From assembly GCF_001010355.1 (NCBI RefSeq), contig NZ_JPLA01000030.1, positions 142,759 through 206,758 on the forward strand: a DNA stretch of 64,000 nt, in the 5' to 3' direction. The stretch's first letter is position 1. The number at the start of each line of letters is the position of its first letter. Both the position numbers and the translations under genes were made by a program. Origin of the DNA: Dyella japonica DSM 16301. Its GTDB lineage: Bacteria > Pseudomonadota > Gammaproteobacteria > Xanthomonadales > Rhodanobacteraceae. This document shows positions 47,787-55,672 of the stretch, one piece after another. The notes below the pieces were generated by a model, which worked only from the letters and a program-made list of their open reading frames with translations, made no database searches and was not told where the DNA came from.

Positions 47787-49457
47787 ATGTTTCGCCCGTG
47801 GCAGCGCAGCAGATTGTTGACATCAATCACCACGGTGGTCGCGACGGCATTGCTCGTCGTGGCCGCCGTGACCATTCAACCGCCCACGGCAAAGGCACAG
47901 CCGCCGGCACAGGACCAGCAGCAGGGCCAGTCGGACAACGGCAAGCCCAATATCCTCGTGATCTTCGGCGACGACGTGGGTCAGTCGAACATCAGTGCGT
48001 ATTCGATGGGCCTGGTGGGCTATCGCACGCCCAACATCGACCGCATCGCCCGCGAGGGCATGATCTTCACCGACTACTACGCCGAGAACAGCTGCACGGC
48101 TGGTCGTTCGACCTTCATCACCGGCCAGACCGTGTTGCGTACGGGTCTGTCCAAGGTGGGCATGCCCGGCGCCAAGGCCGGTTTGCAGGATCGCGATGTC
48201 ACCATCGCCCAGGCGCTGAAGGGCCAGGGCTATGCCACGGCACAGTTCGGCAAGAACCATCTGGGCGACCGCGATGAATTCCTGCCGACCAAGCATGGTT
48301 TCGACGAATATTTCGGCAATCTGTACCACCTCAATGCCGAAGAAGAGCCGGAGCGTCCCTACTGGCCGTCGAATGACCCGGCCTTCCTCAAGGTCTACAA
48401 CCCGCGCGGTGTGATGCACACCTTCTCGGATGGCAAGATCCAGGACACCGGTCCGCTCAACGTCAAGCGCATGGAAACCATTGACGACGAAACGACGGGT
48501 GCGGCGATCGGCTATATCCAGAAGCAGGCGCAGGCCAAGCAGCCGTTCTTCGTCTGGATGAACTTCACGCGCATGCACATCTTTACCCATGTGCGTCCGG
48601 AGTACATCGGCAAGGCAGGCCTGGGCAAGGGCCATGAATACGCCGATGGCATGTGGGAGATGGACCAGAACGTCGGCAAGTTGCTCAAGACACTCGATGA
48701 CGCGGGCATCACCAAGAACACCATCGTTATCTTCACCACCGACAACGGCCCGAACTTCTTCACCTGGCCGGACGCCGCCAACACACCGTTCCGCAGCGAG
48801 AAGGATTCGAATTGGGAAGGCGCCTTCCGCGTGCCTGCGATGATCCGTTGGCCGGGGCATATCCGTCCCAATACGGTAAGCAATGCGCTGATGTCTGGGC
48901 TGGACTGGTTCCCGACCCTGGTGGCGGCAACCGGTGAGACCGACATCGTGAGCAAGCTGGCCAAGGGCCTGAGCATCGGCGGAAAGTCGTTCAAGGTGCA
49001 TCTGGATGGCTACAACTTCCTGCCGTATCTGACCGGTCAGACCAACACCCGACCACGCGATGAGTTCTTCTATTTCGACGACGATGCGCAACTGGTCGCC
49101 GTGCGCTGGGATCCCATGGCACCGGGCGCGGTCACGCCCGACGCGTGGAAGGCCGTGTTCTGCGAACAGCGCGCGCCAGGCGGTTTGCAGATCTGGATGG
49201 AACCGTTCACCTGTCTGCGTCTGCCCAAGCTGTACAACCTGCGCATGGATCCGTACGAGCGCGCTGACATCGGTCCTACCACCGGCTATTACCGTTGGGA
49301 GACGGAGAACGCGTACGTTGCCATCGAAGCCAACCTGCGCGCGGCCCGGTTCCTGGCGACGTTCAAGGACTATCCGCCGAGCCAGTCGCCTGACTCCTTC
49401 ACCATCGACAAGGCGGTCGAACAGCTGAAGATGGAGCTGCAGAAGCAGGGCAAGTAA
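47787..49457 (+). CDS. Exported arylsulfatase
   Basis: Sulfatase of 556 aa with a signal peptide (about residues 1-37, cleavage near 'PTAKAQ'). The formylglycine-forming Cys lies in 'ENSCTAGRSTFITGQTVLR', a CxAGR variant of the common CxPSR. Metal-binding Asp pair 'IFGDDVGQSNIS' opens the domain, 'FGKNHLGD' supplies active-site His/Lys, and 'FTTDNGPNF' the C-terminal Asp/Asn. AGGAGG sits 7 nt before the ATG at 47787. Activity would need a formylglycine-generating enzyme, not found in the window. A strong terminator follows. Confidence 0.95.
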   Translation: MFRPWQRSRLLTSITTVVATALLVVAAVTIQPPTAKAQPPAQDQQQGQSDNGKPNILVIFGDDVGQSNISAYSMGLVGYRTPNIDRIAREGMIFTDYYAENSCTAGRSTFITGQTVLRTGLSKVGMPGAKAGLQDRDVTIAQALKGQGYATAQFGKNHLGDRDEFLPTKHGFDEYFGNLYHLNAEEEPERPYWPSNDPAFLKVYNPRGVMHTFSDGKIQDTGPLNVKRMETIDDETTGAAIGYIQKQAQAKQPFFVWMNFTRMHIFTHVRPEYIGKAGLGKGHEYADGMWEMDQNVGKLLKTLDDAGITKNTIVIFTTDNGPNFFTWPDAANTPFRSEKDSNWEGAFRVPAMIRWPGHIRPNTVSNALMSGLDWFPTLVAATGETDIVSKLAKGLSIGGKSFKVHLDGYNFLPYLTGQTNTRPRDEFFYFDDDAQLVAVRWDPMAPGAVTPDAWKAVFCEQRAPGGLQIWMEPFTCLRLPKLYNLRMDPYERADIGPTTGYYRWETENAYVAIEANLRAARFLATFKDYPPSQSPDSFTIDKAVEQLKMELQKQGK

Positions 49458-49502
49458 GGACTGGCGAAGGGCGGCCTTCGTGCCACTACTCGCAAGCCAA
49501 AG

Positions 49503-49539
49503 GCAGGCTGCCCGCATCCGTGCGGGCAGTCTGCGTTTT
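49503..49539 (+). terminator. Rho-independent terminator after arylsulfatase
   Basis: A two-part stem: GCAG (49503-49506) with CTGC (49531-49534), then CTGCCCGCA (49508-49516) with TGCGGGCAG (49521-49529) around loop TCCG, followed by G and four T residues. It is about 46 nt after the sulfatase stop and separates that gene from the next transcription unit. Confidence 0.8.
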
Positions 49540-49594
49540 GGATGGCCTGGTCTTCGACAGGGCGGTGCGCAAGGCGTATCTGCCCGCGATTACT

Positions 49595-49630
49595 TAAGTA
49601 GCTCTACGCAGCGCGCTGGGTCCCTATACT
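49595..49630 (+). promoter_or_regulatory. Promoter with motif site 3 over the -35 region
   Basis: A TATACT -10 hexamer lies at 49625-49630, about 30 bp before the ATG at 49660. The motif TAAGTA-GCTC-TACGCAG (49595-49611) covers the place where a -35 box would sit (about 17 bp upstream). This layout fits an activator-dependent promoter or a repressor site over the -35 region. Confidence 0.45.
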
Positions 49631-49659
49631 CAAAAGACAATCCATCCCGCGCGAGATCC

Positions 49660-52182
49660 ATGCCCGCCATGAAGCCGCCACGCGTTGGAAAACATGCCTT
49701 TGTGGCGTTGCCCGTCAACGCCGCCACCGCACGCTGGTCGGCCCTGCTGTTGTTCGGCTCGGGCGCCGCGTCCTTGGTGTATCAACTGTTGTGGATCAAG
49801 CAGCTCTCGCTGGTGGTGGGCGTGGAGGTCTATGCCGTCACCATTGCCGTGAGCGCGTTCTTCGCGGGACTGGCCATCGGCGGTGCGTGGTGGGGACGTA
49901 CCGCCGATGGGCTCTCCCATCCCTTGCGTCTATACGCATGGCTTGAAGTGGCGGTCGGTGTGCTCGGCGTTGGGGCGACCTTGCTGTTGCCGCACAGTGC
50001 CGAGCTCTTCGCGCAGCTGGAGCAACGAGTCGGTTGGCTCGCGTGGCTGCTTCCCTTCGTGCTGGTGGGCGCACCCGCGGTGGCGATGGGAGGCACGCTG
50101 CCTGTGCTGGTGCGTGCCAGCGCCAGCGACAGCGTGGCGGGCACGGGCGGGCGCCTTTACGCGGCGAATACGGCGGGAGCGATTGCCGGCGTGCTGGCCG
50201 CGCCGTTTGTGTTGCTTCCCGCCCTCGGCGTGCAGGGCACCGCGTTGGCAGCGGCCGCTGTCAATGCGCTGGCTGCGGCTGTGGCGTGGATGCTGGATCG
50301 TCGTTATGCCTCCGTGCCGCCGGACAACAAGGAAAGGCCGGTAGCGTCCCCTCGCGGCGCGCGCCTCGCGCTGACGCTCTATGCCATCGCCGGCGGCATC
50401 GCGCTGGGCTACGAAGTGATCTGGTCGCAGACCGTGGTGCAGTTCATGACGACGCGCGCTTTTGCGTTTGCCATGATGCTGGCCGTCTATCTGCTCGGCT
50501 TGATGCTGGGCAGCGCCATCCACGCGCGCTTCGCCGATCGGGTGCGCAACGGCTGGTTCGCCTTCGGCATACTGATCGCGCTCGCAGGCCTGGTGGCCTT
50601 GCTGCAGGTCAGCGTGCTGGGCGCTTGGATGCCGGCGTTGCAGAGTCAGGCAGCCGATCTGCTGACGAGCCTCACCGGCAGTCGCCTCGCCACGATGTGC
50701 GCGCGCTTCGCCGTCGCCGCCATCGTGGTGGTGTTGTTGCCGACGCTGTTGCTTGGCGCGGCATTTCCCGCGGTGCTGCGCCTCTGTGCGCAACCCGGAC
50801 ACAGCGGCCGCGGCGTGGGTTTCGCGGTGGCGGTCAATACACTGGGCGGCATTGCGGGTACTGCCTTGACGGGCTTCGTGCTGGTGCCGACGTTTGGACT
50901 GGTGCGCTCGCTCGCTTTGCTTGCCCTCGCGGCGGCGGTGGTCGGCGTGACCGCGGTCTTTGCGGGTTCGGCTTCGCGCGAACGGTCGCGCTGGATCGTG
51001 GTCGCCGTGGGCGTCTGTACCGTGGCGGTCGCCATGCTGACGCCGCCGCAGAAGCTGGCGACCTTGTTATCGCAGGCGCGTGGCGGCGAACTGACCTACT
51101 ACCAGGAAAGCCGCGGCGGCACGGTCGCCGTGCTGGCGCAGGGGCAGGGCGACAACCGTTTCCATCGGCTCTATATCCAGGGTGTATCCAATTCCGGCGA
51201 TACCCTGCCTTCGCAGCGTTATATGCGGCTGCAGGCCTTGCTGCCGTTGCTCATCCATCGCGGCGAGCCGCATTCGGCCTTGGTGATCGGTTTCGGCACG
51301 GGCATCACGGCCGGTGCGCTGTCGCAGTATCCGGGGCTGACCACGCGCGTGTGCGCCGAACTGCTGCCTGCCGTGGTGAATGCATCGGCGCAGTTCAAGG
51401 GCAACTACCGGGCGGGCAGCGATCCGGGTCTCGATATCCGTCTGCGCGACGGACGCCGCGAGCTGTTGGTCAGCCCGCAGACCTACGACGTGATCACGCT
51501 GGAACCGCCGCCGCCTTCGGCTGCGGGCGTGGTGAACCTGTATTCGCGCGATTTCTACCAGCTGGCATCGCGGCGCCTCGCGCCCGGCGGCATCCTCGCG
51601 CAATGGTGGCCCATCGCCACGCAGAACGATGAGGATTCGCGCGCCATGGTGCGTGCCTTCCTCGATGCCTTCCCGCACGCCACGCTGTGGACCACCGAGC
51701 TGCATGAGATGTTGTTGGTCGGGTCCAACGAGCCGATCGAGCTGGACGCGGCACGCATCGCGCAGCGCTTCAACCAACCGTCCGTGACACGGGCACTCGG
51801 CGAGGTCGGTGTGGCTACGCCTGCTGCGCTGCTGGCGACGTGGGTCACCGGTCGGGCGGGCCTCGAGCGCTACGCCGGTAACACGCCCGCAGTGACCGAC
51901 GATTGGCCGAGCATCGAATATGGCTCGTGGCTGCGGCGTAATGAGATTGTGCGCGTACTGCCGGAACTGGCGACGTTGCGCACCGAGCCACCGCTGCACG
52001 GAGCTGATCCGCAGCTCATCGATGCGATGCATCACGAGCGCGACGTACTGTTCACCTTCTACGCGTCAGGGTTGGCGGCATACCAGGGCGATCGCGACCA
52101 ATGGTCCGAAGCACTCGGCCTGGTGATGCACGCGGACGGTCAAAATCCCTACTACCGCTGGATCGCGGGCGGCGGACCGTGA
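49660..52182 (+). CDS. Membrane-fused spermidine synthase-like protein
   Basis: Protein of 840 aa. About the first 500 residues hold some 13 hydrophobic segments of a permease-like domain, including 'ASLVYQLLWIKQLSLVVGVE' in parts. From about residue 490 on lies a spermidine-synthase (SpeE) type SAM domain with 'SALVIGFGTGITAG'. The catalytic 'DxxDP' region of true aminopropyltransferases is replaced by 'YDVITLEPPPPSAAG' with Glu615 where Asp is expected, so polyamine synthesis is doubtful. ATG at 49660 is chosen; ATG 49669 is also possible. It may modify or export an amino or phenolic compound. It is preceded by its own promoter. Confidence 0.85.
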   Translation: MPAMKPPRVGKHAFVALPVNAATARWSALLLFGSGAASLVYQLLWIKQLSLVVGVEVYAVTIAVSAFFAGLAIGGAWWGRTADGLSHPLRLYAWLEVAVGVLGVGATLLLPHSAELFAQLEQRVGWLAWLLPFVLVGAPAVAMGGTLPVLVRASASDSVAGTGGRLYAANTAGAIAGVLAAPFVLLPALGVQGTALAAAAVNALAAAVAWMLDRRYASVPPDNKERPVASPRGARLALTLYAIAGGIALGYEVIWSQTVVQFMTTRAFAFAMMLAVYLLGLMLGSAIHARFADRVRNGWFAFGILIALAGLVALLQVSVLGAWMPALQSQAADLLTSLTGSRLATMCARFAVAAIVVVLLPTLLLGAAFPAVLRLCAQPGHSGRGVGFAVAVNTLGGIAGTALTGFVLVPTFGLVRSLALLALAAAVVGVTAVFAGSASRERSRWIVVAVGVCTVAVAMLTPPQKLATLLSQARGGELTYYQESRGGTVAVLAQGQGDNRFHRLYIQGVSNSGDTLPSQRYMRLQALLPLLIHRGEPHSALVIGFGTGITAGALSQYPGLTTRVCAELLPAVVNASAQFKGNYRAGSDPGLDIRLRDGRRELLVSPQTYDVITLEPPPPSAAGVVNLYSRDFYQLASRRLAPGGILAQWWPIATQNDEDSRAMVRAFLDAFPHATLWTTELHEMLLVGSNEPIELDAARIAQRFNQPSVTRALGEVGVATPAALLATWVTGRAGLERYAGNTPAVTDDWPSIEYGSWLRRNEIVRVLPELATLRTEPPLHGADPQLIDAMHHERDVLFTFYASGLAAYQGDRDQWSEALGLVMHADGQNPYYRWIAGGGP

Positions 52183-52204
52183 TGCGGCCAGCGACGGAGA
52201 GCGA

Positions 52205-53191
52205 GTGGACATGAATGCGAAAGAGGCCGTGGCGACGCTGCAGGCGCAGATGGAAACTTCCATCATCGGACAGCGCGAACTGATCCGTCAGATGATCGTG
52301 GGCCTGTTGGCCAATGGCCATCTGCTGCTCGAAAGCCTGCCCGGCCTGGCCAAGACGCGTGCCGTGAAAAGCATGGCCAGGAACCTCGACACCGAGATGC
52401 GCCGCATCCAGTTCACGCCAGACCTGCTTCCATCGGACATCACGGGCACGGAAGTGCTGCACCAGAAGGACGGCCAGAACGTATTCCAGTTCCAGCCGGG
52501 ACCGATCTTCGGCAACGTGATTCTTGCGGATGAGATCAATCGTGCGCCCGCCAAGGTGCAGGCCGCCCTGCTTGAGGCGATGGAAGAGCGACAGATTACC
52601 GTCGCCGGCACCACGCACAAGATGCCCGACCTGTTCATCGTAATGGCCACGCAAAACCCGATCGAGCAGGAAGGGACGTATCCGCTTCCCGAAGCCCAGC
52701 TCGACCGCTTCCTGATGAAAGTGCTGGTGGACTACCCGGACAAGGACAGCGAAGTCAGCGTGCTCGAGCTGGTGCGCAGCGAAGAAGTGGGTGCGTCCCA
52801 GGGCTCGGGTGCGGAGCAGGCCACGCGTATTGCACCCGCCAGCGTGTTCGAAGCGCGCGGCGAGATCCATGGCATGCATGTGGCGCCGGCGATCGAGCAG
52901 TACATCATGGCCCTGGTCGATGCCACGCGGCATCCGGCCAACTACGACAAGACGCTGGCCACCTGGATCCAGGTCGGCTCCAGCCCGCGCGGCGGCATTG
53001 CGCTGGAACGCACCTCACGCGTGCATGCGTGGCTGGAAGGTCGCGACCATGTCACGCCGGACGACGTGCGCGCGATGGTGCATCCGGTATTGCGCCATCG
53101 CCTGATCCTTTCCTACGACGCCAGCGCCGAAGGCATCCATGCCGATCAGGTGATCGACAAGATTCTGGAGCTGGTGGCCGTGCCGGCCTGA
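52205..53191 (+). CDS. MoxR family AAA ATPase
   Basis: MoxR-type AAA+ ATPase of 328 aa, thought to act as a chaperone for von Willebrand-factor proteins. Walker A is 'LLESLPGLAKTRAVKSMA' (about residues 40-57), Walker B 'NVILADEINRAPAKVQAAL', with 'MATQNPIEQEGTYPLPEAQLD' following as the family sensor block. GTG at 52205 has GGAG 5 nt upstream and is used here; ATG 52211 is the alternative. It heads a tight six-gene Bat operon (moxR, DUF58, DUF4381, batA, batBC, batD). Confidence 0.95.
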   Translation: MDMNAKEAVATLQAQMETSIIGQRELIRQMIVGLLANGHLLLESLPGLAKTRAVKSMARNLDTEMRRIQFTPDLLPSDITGTEVLHQKDGQNVFQFQPGPIFGNVILADEINRAPAKVQAALLEAMEERQITVAGTTHKMPDLFIVMATQNPIEQEGTYPLPEAQLDRFLMKVLVDYPDKDSEVSVLELVRSEEVGASQGSGAEQATRIAPASVFEARGEIHGMHVAPAIEQYIMALVDATRHPANYDKTLATWIQVGSSPRGGIALERTSRVHAWLEGRDHVTPDDVRAMVHPVLRHRLILSYDASAEGIHADQVIDKILELVAVPA

Positions 53192-53207
53192 GCGGGAGGT
53201 TTGAGCG

Positions 53208-54158
53208 ATGGCTGACGTGGCGGACCAAGACGTCGGTACGGTCTATGTCACGCCGGCGTACCTGGCGCGGATGGAATACGATGCGCGCCGCCTGCGCGCC
53301 ACACCGCATCGACCGCACCACAGCATCCTTGCGGGCCGTCACGCCTCGCGCCTGCGCGGACGTGGCTTGAATTTCGAAGAGATCCGCGCCTACGTGCCGG
53401 GTGATGATCTTCGTCATCTGGACTGGAAGGCTTCCTCACGCGTCGGTCACGCGCTGGTGCGTTCGTATACGGAAGAGCGCGACCGCCCCGCGCTGTTCGT
53501 GGTCGACCAGCGCATTTCGATGTTCTACGGCACGCGTCGTGCGATGAAGTCGGTGGTCGCGGCGGAGCTGGCCGCGCTGGGTGCGTGGATGTCGTTCCAG
53601 GCCGGCGACCGTGCCGGCGCGGTGGTGTTCGACGACAACCATATCCAGAGCATCCGCGCCCATCGCAGCCGCTCGCGCGTGCTCGCGGTGCTCGGCGCGC
53701 TGGCGCGCAGCAACCAGGCGTTGCGTGCGGACGATCCGGTGCGCATCAATCCCGGGCAACTGGATGCCGCCTTGCGGGCAGCGCTGCACCTGGCGACGCA
53801 CGATTACCTGGTCTTCATCGTCAGCGATTTCCTGGGGGCGGACGAACAGACCCTGCAGCTGATCCGCGAACTGGCCACGCACAACGATGTGGTGGCGGCC
53901 CTGGTGTTCGATCCATCCGCTCGATCGCTGCCGGACCGGGGCAAGATCGTCGTCACCGAGGGCGAGTTGCAGGTGGAGCTGGATTTTGATCGCAAGACGG
54001 TTCGCGAGCCGCTGAGCACCATGTTCGACCAGCGCCTGCAGGAAACCGTGGAACTGGTGCAGCGCTGCGGCGTGCCCATGCTGGCCATCGATACCGAACA
54101 GCCGACGCTGCTGCAGGTGGCGCACATGCTTGGCCACTTCGCCTGGCGTGGGAGGTAG
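53208..54158 (+). CDS. DUF58 domain protein
   Basis: DUF58 protein of 316 aa, with the family signature 'GRGLNFEEIRAYVPGDDLR' near residue 55 followed by 'HLDWKASSRVGHALVRSYTEER' in parts. The C-terminal half resembles a von Willebrand A fold ('ALFVVDQRISMFYGTRRAMK'), though the metal-site DxSxS is not kept (DQRIS). It is a standard partner of MoxR ATPases. It begins 16 bp after moxR and ends 3 bp before the DUF4381 gene. GGAGG lies upstream of the ATG. Confidence 0.93.
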   Translation: MADVADQDVGTVYVTPAYLARMEYDARRLRATPHRPHHSILAGRHASRLRGRGLNFEEIRAYVPGDDLRHLDWKASSRVGHALVRSYTEERDRPALFVVDQRISMFYGTRRAMKSVVAAELAALGAWMSFQAGDRAGAVVFDDNHIQSIRAHRSRSRVLAVLGALARSNQALRADDPVRINPGQLDAALRAALHLATHDYLVFIVSDFLGADEQTLQLIRELATHNDVVAALVFDPSARSLPDRGKIVVTEGELQVELDFDRKTVREPLSTMFDQRLQETVELVQRCGVPMLAIDTEQPTLLQVAHMLGHFAWRGR

Positions 54159-54161
54159 GCC

Positions 54162-54662
54162 GTGCTGCTGCTTCCCGACAAGCCGATGGCCTCGATTGCC
54201 GATCTCAAGGACATCCCCGCGCCGCCGCCGGTGTCCTACGCACCGCAGACGGCCGGATGGTGGGTGGTCGGCGGACTGATCGTGTTTGGCGTACTGGTGT
54301 ATGCGTTCCTTCGTTGGCGCAGGTGGCGGCGCAATCGCTATCGGCGCGAAGCGCAGGCCGAACTGGATGCCATCGAGCGTGCGGCCAGCAATGCGGCCAC
54401 GCGCGAGGAGGCGCTGGCGGCGCTCCCCGCGCTGGTCAAGCGCACGGTGCTGTCGTGGGCGCCACGGCAGGAGGTGGCGCCGCTCAGCGGCGAAGCGTGG
54501 CTGCGTTATCTCGATCGCACCTATCCGCAAGGTGGTTTCGTGCAAGGCCCCGGACGCCAGCTCGACGCACTGGCTTACGGGCCGGGTCAGATCAGCAAAG
54601 ACGAACTCCATGCCCTGATAGCACTGCTGCATCACTGGATCGACGACCATGTGGCAGCTTGA
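54162..54662 (+). CDS. DUF4381 domain membrane protein
   Basis: Protein of 166 aa with one membrane segment (about residues 33-51, 'WWVVGGLIVFGVLVYAFL') preceded by a Pro-rich 'DIPAPPPVSYAPQTAGW' that typifies DUF4381 proteins of Bat operons. The cytoplasmic remainder is helical ('AEAQ' to 'HHWIDDHV'). It begins at GTG 54162 with GGAGG upstream and overlaps the batA start by 14 bp. Probably a small membrane scaffold between the DUF58 and VWA proteins; function unproven. Confidence 0.9.
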   Translation: MLLLPDKPMASIADLKDIPAPPPVSYAPQTAGWWVVGGLIVFGVLVYAFLRWRRWRRNRYRREAQAELDAIERAASNAATREEALAALPALVKRTVLSWAPRQEVAPLSGEAWLRYLDRTYPQGGFVQGPGRQLDALAYGPGQISKDELHALIALLHHWIDDHVAA

Positions 54663-55671
54663 GCATCCCTGGCTGCTGCTGGTGTTGCCGCTGCCGCTGC
54701 TGGTGTGGTGGCTGTTGCCGCCGTACGGCGAACGCACGCGCGCCGTGCGCGTGCCGTTCTTCGACGAACTGACCAAGGCCACCGGGCAGACGCCTGCGCG
54801 CGGCGCCGTGGTCTTGCGTGGCAATTGGCTGCGTCGCGTGCTGGCACCGTTGTGCTGGGTGCTGGTGGTGCTGGCCCTGGCCGGACCGCAGCATCTGGAA
54901 CCGCCGATCGAACGCACCGAATCGGCACGCGACCTGCTGTTGGCGATCGACTTGTCAGGCTCGATGGCGACACCCGATTTTGTGGATCCGCAAGGGCAGC
55001 GCATCGATCGCTTGAGCGCAGTGAAGGGTGTGGTCGACGATTTCATCGCCCATCGCACCACCGATCGCATCGGCCTGATCGTGTTCGGCACCAACGCGTT
55101 TCCGCAGGCGCCGCTGTCGCTCGATCACGTGGCTGTGCGCGAACTGCTCGATGAACTTCGCGTGGGCATGGCGGGCGAACAGACGGCTATCGGCGATGCC
55201 ATCGGCGTGGCGGTGAAGATGACCGAGCACTCCCAGCAGCGCGAGCGCGTACTGATCCTGCTGACGGACGGCAACGATACGGCGGGCCGCATTCCCGCGG
55301 ACAAGGCCGCCGAGATCGCCAAGGCCGGCCATATCGTGATCCATACCATCGGCATCGGCGATCCCGCCGCGAAAGGCGAAAACCGCGTGGATCTGGAAGC
55401 ACTCCAGCGTATCGCCAGCGCCACGGGCGGGCGCAGTTTCCGTGGCGAAAACCGCGAGCAGCTGGCCGACATCTACGCGCTGCTGGACCGCGTGACACCG
55501 AGCAAGGTGAAGCATTCGGTCTATCGGCCCAAGCTCAAGCTCTACTACGTGCCGCTGGGTGCGGCCCTGCTGTTGATGATCGCCTATCACCTGCTGATGC
55601 TGGGCGTGCTGGCGCCGCTGGCACGTCGTCGCGCGCTGTCGCAGCTGGCGCCCGGCGGGTCGGAGAGCTGA
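54649..55671 (+). CDS. batA: BatA-type von Willebrand factor A membrane protein
   Basis: VWA-domain protein of 340 aa. Hydrophobic segments lie near residues 8-24 and 62-80, with another near the C terminus (about 297-325, 'YYVPLGAALLLMIAYHLLM'). The VWA domain (about 92-285) keeps a full MIDAS: 'LAIDLSGSMATPDF' (DxSxS), the Thr in 'QTAIGDAIG' and the Asp in 'ILLTDGNDTAG'. BatA/BatB proteins are linked to aerotolerance in Bacteroides and to envelope-stress functions elsewhere. It overlaps the DUF4381 gene and is followed 1 bp later by batB. Confidence 0.93.
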   Translation: MWQLEHPWLLLVLPLPLLVWWLLPPYGERTRAVRVPFFDELTKATGQTPARGAVVLRGNWLRRVLAPLCWVLVVLALAGPQHLEPPIERTESARDLLLAIDLSGSMATPDFVDPQGQRIDRLSAVKGVVDDFIAHRTTDRIGLIVFGTNAFPQAPLSLDHVAVRELLDELRVGMAGEQTAIGDAIGVAVKMTEHSQQRERVLILLTDGNDTAGRIPADKAAEIAKAGHIVIHTIGIGDPAAKGENRVDLEALQRIASATGGRSFRGENREQLADIYALLDRVTPSKVKHSVYRPKLKLYYVPLGAALLLMIAYHLLMLGVLAPLARRRALSQLAPGGSES

Positions 55672-55672
55672 G

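Noticed and set aside
49660..52182. Calling this gene speE
   Set aside because: The catalytic Asp motif is absent and the protein is fused to many membrane helices, so true spermidine synthesis is unlikely.
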